Shown here: piece by piece, positions 6,985 to 13,619 of the stretch
Layout: every line of letters starts with the position of its first letter
Numbering within the stretch: the first letter of the stretch is position 1
DNA from: Nitrososphaerales archaeon
Lineage (GTDB): Archaea; Thermoproteota; Nitrososphaeria; Nitrososphaerales; CADDZS01
Assembly (NCBI GenBank): GCA_030043455.1
Contig: JASHXQ010000035.1
Span: 1 to 13,659, forward strand
Reading direction: 5' to 3'
DNA length: 13,659 nucleotides
The notes under the pieces: model-generated
The model's database searches: none
The model's input: the letters and a program-made list of their open reading frames with translations, nothing else
Told to the model about the DNA's origin: nothing
Position numbers and translations under genes: made by a program

Positions 6985-8586
6985 TTGGCAAAAAAGGAAA
7001 AATCAATTCCACTTGCCGGTAGCGATAGATTTCCTGTAAGTGGGGCAAGAGAGATCGGGCCGGTCGACCCGAAGGAGACTTTTCAGATAACAGTGATTCT
7101 AAAGTCATCTCCTCATTCGAAGGGTAAGTCTCCTGAAGTCTTGGGGGGTCTTCCGCTAAAGGAAAGAAAATACCTTTCCAGGGAAGCCTTGGCCAATTCG
7201 AGAGGAGCTTCGCTCGAAAATATTGAAAAAATTAGGGCATTCCCGAAAAAGCAATCTCTCCGGATTGTTGAAGTAAGCACTGCTCACAGAATGATCATTC
7301 TTTCAGGAACTGCCTCACAGTATATGGAAGCCTTCCAAGTTCCACTGAAACGCTACGAGCATCCGACTGGTAAGAAAATCTTTCGAGGACGCTCCGGTCC
7401 CATTTATGTTCCAGAGTCGCTTTCGGGAGTTATCCTTGCGGTACTCGGTCTCGATAATCGACCTCAACTTTCACCCCATTTCAGGAAGCTCCGGCCGGCT
7501 CAGGCGGTGACAACGTCGTACACTCCCTTGCAAATGGCCAAGCTTTACGATTTTCCGACGGGGGTCGATGGCACTGGTGAAACGATCGGAATTATCGAGC
7601 TTGGCGGAGGCGAAACTCCCACGGATCTTTCTACTTATTTCAGTAGTCTGGGGATTCCAGTTCCCAAGATAGTGGTCATTCCAGTCGATGATGCGACAAA
7701 TTCTCCTACAGGAGATCCCACAGGACCAGATGGCGAAGTGATGCTTGACATTGAAATTGCCGGAGGCATCGCTCCCGGAGCTACGATCGCGCTCTACTTT
7801 GCGCCCAATACGGACCAGGGATTTGTGAATGCGATCTCAACGGCAGTGAATGACGGCCAGAACAAGCCCTCTGTCATCTCGATAAGCTGGGGAAGTGCAG
7901 AAAGTACTTGGACGGCACAGGCGATGGACTCCCTCAACGAGGCTCTGCAGGACGCGTCCTCGGTTGGGGTTACTGTGTGCTGTGCCTCGGGGGACGGCGG
8001 ATCCTCTGACGGAGTCACCGACGGAAAGGCTCACGTCGATTTTCCCGCATCCTCCCCATTTGTCTTGGGTTGCGGCGGAACCCGAATTATATCGACCGCC
8101 CGTGGAAATCTGAACGAGGTGGTCTGGAATGACACCGCTCAAGGAGGAGGGGCTACTGGTGGTGGAGTAAGTGACGTATTTTCTCTCCCATCGTGGCAGA
8201 GTGGTGCCAAGGTCCCACCATCAGCGAATCCCGGAGGTAAAGTCGGACGCGGAGTACCAGACGTTTCAGGAGACGCCGATCCCTCAACCGGCTATGCTGT
8301 AAGAGTCGATGGACAAGATCAAGTATTTGGTGGAACGAGCGCTGTCGCTCCCCTTTGGTCTGGACTGGTAGCGTTGCTGAACCAGAAATTAGGGCAGGCG
8401 ATTGGTTTCGTGAATCCCTTGGCTTACCAGAAATTATATTCCGCAAGTCCAAGCACCGACGACTTCCACGATATTACGAGCGGCAACAATGGAGTCTATA
8501 GTGCCGGAGTAGGATGGGATCCCTGCACCGGACTAGGGAGTCCGGATGGGCAGAAGATATTAGATTCCTTGCTTTCGTCATCGTGA
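6985..8586 (+). CDS. sedolisin-family (S53) serine-carboxyl protease, kumamolisin type, with prodomain
   Basis: 533 residues, close to pro-kumamolisin in size and layout. Residues about 25-165 are the activation prodomain (QITVILKSS, LSGTASQYMEAFQV, LAVLGLDNRPQ). The catalytic domain starts near 178 (YTPLQMAKLYDFP). Catalytic residues of the family are all present: Glu251 and Asp255 in GEVMLDIE, oxyanion Asp337 in ASGDGGS, and nucleophile Ser452 in GGTSAVAP. Trp302 in SISWG matches a conserved active-site Trp. A calcium site is indicated by DIT (497-499) and VGWDPCTG (509-516). Members are self-activating endopeptidases best at acid pH. There is no signal peptide; the N-terminus is basic and hydrophilic, as in kumamolisin, so the export route is unclear. 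TTG start. Similarity to the bacterial enzyme suggests, but does not prove, lateral transfer. Confidence 0.96.
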   Translation: MAKKEKSIPLAGSDRFPVSGAREIGPVDPKETFQITVILKSSPHSKGKSPEVLGGLPLKERKYLSREALANSRGASLENIEKIRAFPKKQSLRIVEVSTAHRMIILSGTASQYMEAFQVPLKRYEHPTGKKIFRGRSGPIYVPESLSGVILAVLGLDNRPQLSPHFRKLRPAQAVTTSYTPLQMAKLYDFPTGVDGTGETIGIIELGGGETPTDLSTYFSSLGIPVPKIVVIPVDDATNSPTGDPTGPDGEVMLDIEIAGGIAPGATIALYFAPNTDQGFVNAISTAVNDGQNKPSVISISWGSAESTWTAQAMDSLNEALQDASSVGVTVCCASGDGGSSDGVTDGKAHVDFPASSPFVLGCGGTRIISTARGNLNEVVWNDTAQGGGATGGGVSDVFSLPSWQSGAKVPPSANPGGKVGRGVPDVSGDADPSTGYAVRVDGQDQVFGGTSAVAPLWSGLVALLNQKLGQAIGFVNPLAYQKLYSASPSTDDFHDITSGNNGVYSAGVGWDPCTGLGSPDGQKILDSLLSSS

Positions 8587-8620
8587 GCTTGTAGCTTGAG
8601 GGATGCAGATCAGCTCCCCT

Positions 8621-9568
8621 TCATTTGTCGGAATCGCGCACTTTGATTCGGAATCCCGCCTTGATTTCCAGATTTCGATCATTGTGGCTCTCCTCTTTTT
8701 GTAATTCGGTTTTCCCCACTGAATAACGAGAGCCAAAAGCGTCCGCATAGACCTTGGAAAACTGTGCTCCGAAAAGAAGAAACAAATTCATGACGTAAAG
8801 CCACAACAACAAGATCATCAGGGCACCAGCCGTTCCTGCGAGTGTCGTGACTCGGAATAAACTGAGATACACTCCGAAGAGATAATTGAGGGCTGTGAAG
8901 ACGATCGCAGTCACGGTCGCGCCGAGCCATACATCACTCCATCTGACATTTGTCTCGGGAAGCATTTTGAAAATGATCGCAAATAGCAGAACGCCCAGGC
9001 CTAGGGAAAGCAGCACTTGAAGAGACCTCAAAAGCAGCGGAGCTAGGCTTCCGATCAAAGGTCTGACAAGGAACACCGTCGCCCCCAAGAGTACAGTGGA
9101 AATTGTGGTCGACGTAAGCACCACTAGGGATAAGCCAATGATCAACGAGAAGGGGAACGCTTTTTCTTTTACAGTCAGCACTAGACCTCCCTTCAAGGGT
9201 GGGACCTCCCAGATGGAATTCAGAGTTTTTTGCAGGACCGAGAAGGCACCCACAGCCCCGGAAACCGCAAACGCCACTCCTATCAGAGACCCGAAGAAAG
9301 AGGTTAAAGGATTAGCCGCATTTTGGAGCAGCTGAGCAACGAGACCGCTGACTGATGGCCCGGCAAACGCGCTGATCTGATTTCCTAATTGTTGGAAGGC
9401 TTGATGTTGCCCGTAAATCCGGGCGAGGACCGCAACAGCAATCAACGCGAGAGAGGGCAAGGGCAGGACAATAAAAAACGTGAGAGCAGCAGCTGACAGA
9501 CTGGCATTCTGCTTCTTCCACTTCGTCAGAGTAACATTGAGAAGTTTTGCGAGCTCCTGCTTGTTCAT
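8621..9568 (-). CDS. YihY/virulence factor BrkB family inner-membrane protein
   Basis: 315 residues with about six transmembrane segments (approximately 25-50, 85-115, 138-165, 172-200, 213-240 and 245-275). The order matches the YihY/BrkB (UPF0761) family: N-terminal LSAAALTFFIVLPLPSLALIA, the central SFFGSLIGVAFAVSGAVGAFSVLQKTLNSIWEV block (family consensus A-x-x-x-F/L-x-x-L-x-x-A-L-N-x-x-W), the KMLPETNVRWSDVWLGATVTA loop, and the late AGTAGALMILLLWLYVMNLFLLFGAQFSKVY segment. It ends in a charged cytoplasmic tail. Members have been proposed as transporters; none has a firmly established substrate. Start ATG 9568. It lies 48 nt behind the unrecognised 215-residue gene on the same strand, so the two may be co-transcribed, and is convergent with the sedolisin gene. 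Confidence 0.93.
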   Translation of the reverse strand: MNKQELAKLLNVTLTKWKKQNASLSAAALTFFIVLPLPSLALIAVAVLARIYGQHQAFQQLGNQISAFAGPSVSGLVAQLLQNAANPLTSFFGSLIGVAFAVSGAVGAFSVLQKTLNSIWEVPPLKGGLVLTVKEKAFPFSLIIGLSLVVLTSTTISTVLLGATVFLVRPLIGSLAPLLLRSLQVLLSLGLGVLLFAIIFKMLPETNVRWSDVWLGATVTAIVFTALNYLFGVYLSLFRVTTLAGTAGALMILLLWLYVMNLFLLFGAQFSKVYADAFGSRYSVGKTELQKEESHNDRNLEIKAGFRIKVRDSDK

Positions 9569-9616
9569 CCGAACATGCGTCTTCTATTACTTCACTTGCC
9601 AAACAGGAGGAATAGC

Positions 9617-10264
9617 TCAGACTAGCAACTCTATCGTAGCAGGAAGGCTGTTGATAGCCAGCGCTCGGGTTTTGGTAACATAATGTAGTATGGTTGGGCT
9701 GGCATCCGCACCTATTGTTACTACTCCCTTTCCCCTGTACGACACTGTGAGAGTAAGTCCCAGTCTCTTACAGGTGTCCGAGATCGTCTTGACCATTCCC
9801 AATTGGCCGGCCTTTTTCTTTCCCTTCTCCCCGGCTTTCTTTTCCCGTCCTGGAATGGATACGGACGATAGCTCACCCCGCAACTGGATCACCCTCTTGA
9901 TGAACTGCTTGTCCTCGATGTCTAGATCTACTCGTTTACCCTCCACGTTGATTCTCAGGACCTCCAGATCTCCCGTGAAGACGCGAACCTTGTCGAATTG
10001 CTCCATCCCTTGAGAGTCGCCGATCCCATCACAACTTTCTGCTCGGTGCATCGCATTCTCACCAACATGGTTCTTCAGAACGTTGAAGCTGATCTCGCCG
10101 GCGACTTCTAGCTGCTGGTCTCTAATGGTGATTCGAACGTCCGGAATTACAACTCGAAGATTTGATTTATCACCTACCAGCTTTTCTATAATCTTGGCCA
10201 GATGTTCGGGAGTCCATTTCGAAAGTAAGTCACGCTTTAGTTGCATCTGACTCTCTACTGTCAT
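9617..10264 (-). CDS. hypothetical 215-residue protein, two-part, upstream of BrkB-like gene
   Basis: Not recognised. There is no signal peptide or membrane segment. A helical N-terminus (residues 1-31, SKWTPEHLAKIIEKLVGD) is followed by beta-rich stretches (36-62 NLRVVIPDVRITIRDQQLEV; 90-128 DKVRVFTGDLEVLRINVEGK). A lysine-rich linker (KKAGEKGKKKAG, 142-153) leads to a C-terminal alpha/beta part (158-215, with SYRGKGVVTIGADASP). The alternating hydrophobic pattern and long open frame argue for a real gene. ATG 10264 has GGAG about seven bases upstream and a TATA-like ATAAAAA about 29 nt upstream, so the start is well placed. It may form a unit with the BrkB-like gene 48 nt downstream, suggesting an envelope-related role, which is inference only. 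Confidence 0.7.
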   Translation of the reverse strand: MTVESQMQLKRDLLSKWTPEHLAKIIEKLVGDKSNLRVVIPDVRITIRDQQLEVAGEISFNVLKNHVGENAMHRAESCDGIGDSQGMEQFDKVRVFTGDLEVLRINVEGKRVDLDIEDKQFIKRVIQLRGELSSVSIPGREKKAGEKGKKKAGQLGMVKTISDTCKRLGLTLTVSYRGKGVVTIGADASPTILHYVTKTRALAINSLPATIELLV

Positions 10265-10289
10265 TTCTGCACTCCATCCATCTGTGCCG

Positions 10290-10296
10290 TTTTTAT
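10290..10296 (-). promoter_or_regulatory. TATA box for the 215-residue protein gene
   Basis: ATAAAAA on the minus strand is centred about 29 nt before ATG 10264. Transcription would then start within a few bases of the start codon, leaving little leader, although a GGAG also sits just before the ATG. It is the best TATA-like match in this 203-nt gap. Confidence 0.5.
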
Positions 10297-10390
10297 GCGC
10301 ACCAATCTCTCATGGTTAGCCTCTGCTGTTTTAACTTCCACCTGCAAAAATTTACCTAAGAATGTTCTGAAGAAATTTTCTATCCGGCTA

Positions 10391-10413
10391 CACTCTAATT
10401 TATTTTTAGAGTG
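10391..10413. terminator. 8-bp perfect hairpin downstream of the VOC gene
   Basis: CACTCTAA (10391-10398) and TTAGAGTG (10406-10413) pair perfectly around a 7-nt loop of T and A. It lies 55-77 nt beyond the VOC stop and upstream of the 215-residue gene's promoter, in the gap between two genes on the same strand. It could end the VOC transcript or stabilise its 3' end; there is no U-run after it in the minus direction, so it is not a classical bacterial terminator. Confidence 0.35.
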
Positions 10414-10455
10414 GGAAACAGAGCACCATCAGAAGTTTCGATTTTTAGGCTGGTT

Positions 10456-10491
10456 CCATCCGAGTTCTTATTGCTCTGAACTATCGGATGG
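10456..10491. repeat. 12-bp hairpin enclosing the VOC stop codon
   Basis: CCATCCGA plus GTTC (10456-10467) pair with GAAC plus TCGGATGG (10478-10481 and 10484-10491), with a two-base TA bulge and a 10-nt loop that contains the TAA stop (10468-10470). Twelve paired bases are unlikely in random sequence of this size. It may protect the mRNA 3' end or help termination. Confidence 0.45.
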
Positions 10492-10878
10492 CGCGAGATA
10501 GTGCTCATTGCCGTCCGGATCCCGTATGGTCGCATACCAACCCCATGGAGCTTTTTCGGGCTGATGAGAAAATTCAACACCCCTAGACTCCAGCCTTTTG
10601 CACTCGGCTACGAAATCGCCTGGTATGGCTAGAACGATCCCTGAGGGTCCCGGTTCCATGGGGATCGGTTTTGGCTGGTTTTCGGAAGCCTGGCAAAGAT
10701 GGAGATTACTCCCTCTTCCGGCTACTCCGCCCACGGTGACCCAATGATCATCGTTAGCAGTAAGCACTAATCCCAGTCCTTCCGTGTACCACTTCTTGGA
10801 AGCTTCACGATCAGAAACGACGATTGGAACACTAACAACCCACGGAGTTTCATTTTTACCGTCTTTGTCCGATGGCAA
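10468..10878 (-). CDS. VOC-superfamily (glyoxalase/bleomycin-resistance-like) protein
   Basis: 136 residues, one VOC module made of two beta-alpha-beta-beta-beta halves. The first half is VVSVPIVVSDREASKKWYTEGLGLVLTAND (14-43) followed by the SNLHLCQA strand with His60. The second half has SGIVLAIPGDFVAECKRLESRGVEF (79-103) and RDPDGNEHYLAP (119-130), with Glu125 in the usual metal-ligand position. The D-P-D-G-N motif is diagnostic of the superfamily. The first strand lacks a His or Glu ligand, so the metal chemistry is uncertain; members include lyases, dioxygenases and binding proteins, and no substrate is assigned. Start is TTG 10878; upstream in frame there is no other ATG, GTG or TTG before the stop at 10960-10962. 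Divergent from the SRPBCC gene with 171 nt between. Confidence 0.9.
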   Translation of the reverse strand: MPSDKDGKNETPWVVSVPIVVSDREASKKWYTEGLGLVLTANDDHWVTVGGVAGRGSNLHLCQASENQPKPIPMEPGPSGIVLAIPGDFVAECKRLESRGVEFSHQPEKAPWGWYATIRDPDGNEHYLAPSDSSEQ

Positions 10879-11049
10879 TTTTTTCGATTCTACAATTTTT
10901 CTGTTTCCCGATGCAAAAAATGTTACCGAAAAATCTCTTGGAAGAATCTGCCTAGATGATCATTGATTCAAAGTTTACCGGCCACATCGAAATTCAGAGT
11001 AAAAACTGAAGTATCGGCTGGACTTTTTCGATAAGTTACGTGAAAACCC

Positions 11050-11463
11050 ATGGTATACATTTTGGATGAAGGAAGCGAATTCGATGCGCCGATCGACAAG
11101 GTGTGGAAGTACCTCTCTTCGCAAGATCACGTGCACCAGAGTGTCAAGATGTTGAATAGAGAATTGACTGGAAATTCTGTGACGCTGACGAGTGAACGGA
11201 ATGTAATGGGAAAGACTGTCGTGGTAAAAATCAGAAACACCCTCTATCCTCCCTTTGGATTTGTGCAGGAATTTCTTGAGGGACCGATGCAGGGCTCAAG
11301 AGCATTCGAATATTACATCCCGAAGGGAAGCAAGACGGGAGTAACTGTCGTGGGAGATTATTTGATGCCTGGAGTTTCGGATCAAGCCATACGAGATGCA
11401 ATCAGTGCCCAATCAGAGAAATCGTTCGAAGAAGACAATGCTAACCTAAAAGCGTTGAAGTGA
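11050..11463 (+). CDS. SRPBCC (START/Bet v1-like) family protein
   Basis: 137 residues. The opening YILDEGSEFDAPIDKVWKYLSSQDHVHQSVK (3-33) is the standard START/SRPBCC beginning: a strand ending in APIDKVW, then two short helices. It continues with an antiparallel sheet (TLTSERNVMGKTVVVKIRNT; GVTVVGDYLMPG) and a long C-terminal helix (116-137, RDAISAQSEKSFEEDNANLKALK). The helix-grip fold binds hydrophobic ligands in a central cavity, and the ligand is unknown. No signal peptide, so it is cytoplasmic. ATG 11050; a T-rich/ATAA stretch around 11024-11034 lies at about the right distance for a weak archaeal promoter. Single gene, facing away from the VOC gene. Confidence 0.85.
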   Translation: MVYILDEGSEFDAPIDKVWKYLSSQDHVHQSVKMLNRELTGNSVTLTSERNVMGKTVVVKIRNTLYPPFGFVQEFLEGPMQGSRAFEYYIPKGSKTGVTVVGDYLMPGVSDQAIRDAISAQSEKSFEEDNANLKALK

Positions 11464-11475
11464 GATGTATGTAAC

Positions 11476-11490
11476 TTTTCACTCTTTTTC
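11476..11490 (+). terminator. T-rich candidate terminator after the SRPBCC gene
   Basis: Two T-runs (TTTTC then CTTTTT) occur within 27 nt of the SRPBCC stop. Runs of T at the 3' end are the usual archaeal termination signal. Assignment rests only on position and composition. Confidence 0.35.
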
Positions 11491-11579
11491 GAGAATTCGC
11501 AACGTCCTATTTACCGTGGTAAGTTGTTAGGCTCCTGAATCCCCTTTCTAAAAAATGCTGGAGTCACAGAGTTTCATGG

Positions 11580-11596
11580 GGCTGGCTTTGCTAGCC
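11580..11596. terminator. 7-bp stem-loop between convergent genes
   Basis: GGCTGGC (11580-11586) and GCTAGCC (11590-11596) pair at six of seven positions (the seventh is a G-A mismatch) around a TTT loop. It lies ten bases beyond the stop of the 70-residue gene, between two convergent genes, as expected for a 3'-end structure. The function is inferred. Confidence 0.25.
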
Positions 11597-11605
11597 GGTG
11601 ACGGT

Positions 11606-11818
11606 TTATCTTGCTGCGATATCTTGATCAGATTCGCTCCTTTTATTTTCGATAGTTTCTTTCCACTTTGCATAGTTGGGAGCTTTTTCATAGCGACAAG
11701 GAGCCCTGGAGGGAATTACACCCTCAGGTAGAATTGTCACTTCGCCCTGCTCGTTAGTGCTTTCGATGAGCCAGACTCCGTGTCTCTTAATCCATCTGTA
11801 TTCGTCGTTGCCGCTCAA
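11606..11818 (-). CDS. hypothetical 70-residue protein
   Basis: Not recognised. The sequence starts MSGNDEYRWIKRHGVWLIES and continues with TNEQGEVTILPEGVIPSRAP, then a charged helical end (NYAKWKETIENKRSESDQDI). The N-terminal half looks like a small beta-structure with three Trp residues across the protein; there is no membrane segment or signal peptide. TTG 11818 is the only standard start, since an in-frame TAG lies at 11830-11828. A TATA-like GATATAAC is centred about 43 nt upstream. A varied, globular-looking composition supports a real gene, but a chance ORF cannot be excluded. It stands alone, convergent with the SRPBCC gene and co-directional with the phosphoesterase gene upstream of it. 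Confidence 0.55.
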   Translation of the reverse strand: MSGNDEYRWIKRHGVWLIESTNEQGEVTILPEGVIPSRAPCRYEKAPNYAKWKETIENKRSESDQDIAAR

Positions 11819-11856
11819 GATCGTTATCTATGGGAATCGAGAATGCAACAGCTCTG

Positions 11857-11864
11857 TTATATCT
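11857..11864 (-). promoter_or_regulatory. candidate TATA box for the 70-residue gene
   Basis: GATATAAC on the minus strand is the clearest TATA-like site in the 182-nt gap 11819-12000. It would place the transcription start near 11835, giving a leader of roughly 15-20 nt without a Shine-Dalgarno. No other gene or repeat is seen in this gap. Confidence 0.35.
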
Positions 11865-12000
11865 CTGGAGCAATGTCTTCTCGTGGCCTTTCTAAGACAG
11901 GTACGTGACTACATTTTTCGCATTCCCTAATTCAAAGAAAAGCAGTTCCTAGAGTGAGCTATTTATCGAAGAATCCGGCTAACCAAGCAAAAATAATTAG

Positions 12001-13479
12001 CTAGTCGCCCGGATCATCATTCCCGCTGTACAACAGACCCTCGGCAACCGATTCGTTAATTCCAACATGAGGATCGTACACGTTCAGGTTGGCGGGTACG
12101 TTTACCGCACTGTAGCTGCACGCCGTAGCTTTGCAGGAGCTGAGAGGATAGGTGACACCGCTTGTCGCAAGGACAAGTGGTTTGAGGGGTGCTTGGTTGA
12201 AATTAAGCATGTAGAACAGATTGATTTCGTTACCATCACGAGCAGCTGCGCTTTGATCCGTAAGCGGTGCGATGTTCCAGTTGTACTCGATCGTGCTGAG
12301 AAACGCTGAGAAGTCTTCTGCATTAGTGCTCGGGAATTGTGAATCGTAGCTATACGTGGGAGCTTCCACAATACCTCCCGGTATCGAGTACGGTGAAATC
12401 GCAATCAGTGGTACTCTAAAACCTTCGCCGGCCGAATCGAATTGAGGTGGGGTCACGCCGTCGTAGTACCCTCCCCAGTCGTCCCAGCAAAGAAAGATCA
12501 CGGTAGAAGACCACTCCGGACTGGCTTCGATCATGTTGATGAGAGAAGAGATGTACTTTTGGCCGTTGGCCCAAGATCCCTGTCCAGGATGATCACTTAC
12601 CTGAGGCTCCGGTTCTACCCAAGCCACAGACGGCAGATTGTTGCTCTTGACCGCAGTTTCAAAATCGTTCAGATTAAGCAGGTTATGACACTCTTGGATG
12701 GACATTTGGACCTGGGTGAAGTCGGTCAGTCCGGACCACAATCCGTCGAACGAGCCGGTATGCCCGTGGGCATTGATGAAAGATCGGGTGTACGGAGTAC
12801 TAGGGCAATCGATCGCATCGTTCCAGTTGTACTGATAGTAGCCCCAGGGGATTCCCGCGTTGGTGAGGGACTCGCCGATCTGGGGAAAGGTCAGGTTGTA
12901 TTCGGTCTCGCACACATTCAGACAGGTCGAAGCATAAGGTCCAGCCTGCGCGGCTACCGCGAAGAGGTGGTTGGGGAGGCTGTAACTCATAGCGCTAGAG
13001 AAAAAGTTGTAGTTGATCGTGAAGTAGGAGGCGTAATCCCAGTAGTATGGTATGACCGACCCAGTGTAATACGCCATCGTGTTTTCCTTGGCGCTGGAGG
13101 GCATTGCTTCGACAAATCCATTCATTGCCCCGCTATCATAGGCCTTTAGGGCAGCTCCCCGGGTGTGTGGAATATCCGTCCCCTGTATCGTGCTTTGCTT
13201 CGAATCGGCGTTCCAAGGTGTTTCACATGGCGTCGCAGCGGGAGGTTTGTCCGGAACGCATACGGAAAGATCCTCAGAATATCCAGCTGGAATTCCAGGA
13301 AAAGTGCCAAACATGTTGTCGAAGGCGTGATTTTCCTGCATGATGATTACGATATGCTGAATGGGTGTGTTTGCTTGAGGAACGTTTGAAGTGGCGGAGG
13401 TGAAACGCTGATAGCTCGATCCCGAAAAAACTACCAATAGGGCCACGGCCAGACTAGAAATAATAATTCTCTTAGACAT
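12001..13479 (-). CDS. secreted phospholipase C/acid phosphatase-type phosphoesterase
   Basis: 492 residues with an N-terminal signal sequence (KR, then hydrophobic residues 5-19). Family blocks of the phosphoesterase superfamily that includes phospholipase C and AcpA appear in order: IVIIMQENHAFDNMFGTFPG (43-62, metal-binding Glu49/Asn50), IPHTR (His105), MSYSLPNHLF (164-173, Ser167 the likely nucleophile/metal residue), VEPEPQVSDHPG (288-299, His297), and CWDDWGGYYDGVTPP (331-345, Asp333/Asp334). Eight Cys residues suggest disulfides outside the cell. The expected reaction is hydrolysis of phosphate esters of lipids or small molecules. In the last block the common D-H-V-x-P-P reads D-G-V-T-P-P. 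ATG 13479; a GAGG lies only two bases before it. The gene is monocistronic as far as can be seen. Confidence 0.93.
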   Translation of the reverse strand: MSKRIIISSLAVALLVVFSGSSYQRFTSATSNVPQANTPIQHIVIIMQENHAFDNMFGTFPGIPAGYSEDLSVCVPDKPPAATPCETPWNADSKQSTIQGTDIPHTRGAALKAYDSGAMNGFVEAMPSSAKENTMAYYTGSVIPYYWDYASYFTINYNFFSSAMSYSLPNHLFAVAAQAGPYASTCLNVCETEYNLTFPQIGESLTNAGIPWGYYQYNWNDAIDCPSTPYTRSFINAHGHTGSFDGLWSGLTDFTQVQMSIQECHNLLNLNDFETAVKSNNLPSVAWVEPEPQVSDHPGQGSWANGQKYISSLINMIEASPEWSSTVIFLCWDDWGGYYDGVTPPQFDSAGEGFRVPLIAISPYSIPGGIVEAPTYSYDSQFPSTNAEDFSAFLSTIEYNWNIAPLTDQSAAARDGNEINLFYMLNFNQAPLKPLVLATSGVTYPLSSCKATACSYSAVNVPANLNVYDPHVGINESVAEGLLYSGNDDPGD

Positions 13480-13602
13480 AGCCTCGACTTATCCCCAATG
13501 GGCAGACAAAACCGAGTCTCCTGACACTTCAAATTCCATGAGACAGCCCTTGTGGTTTCAGGGAAAATCGGCCTGAACTATTTAGAAGTTTAGGCGGTCT
13601 GT

Positions 13603-13619
13603 TATTCGAAAACCGAATA
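13603..13619. promoter_or_regulatory. 6-bp inverted repeat beside the right-edge ORF start
   Basis: TATTCG (13603-13608) and CGAATA (13614-13619) are mirrored around AAAAC; the repeat includes the A of the ATG at 13619. It could be an operator or merely a short chance dyad. Confidence 0.25.

Noticed and set aside
10983..11020. Imperfect dyad around TTCAG/CTGAA upstream of the SRPBCC gene
   Set aside because: Only five consecutive base pairs plus three after a mismatched loop; too weak to separate from chance.
12442..13149. 235-codon plus-strand open frame antisense to the phosphoesterase gene
   Set aside because: The opposite strand encodes a protein with signal peptide and all family motifs; the antisense translation is Arg/Val-rich and shows no domain. 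It is a shadow.
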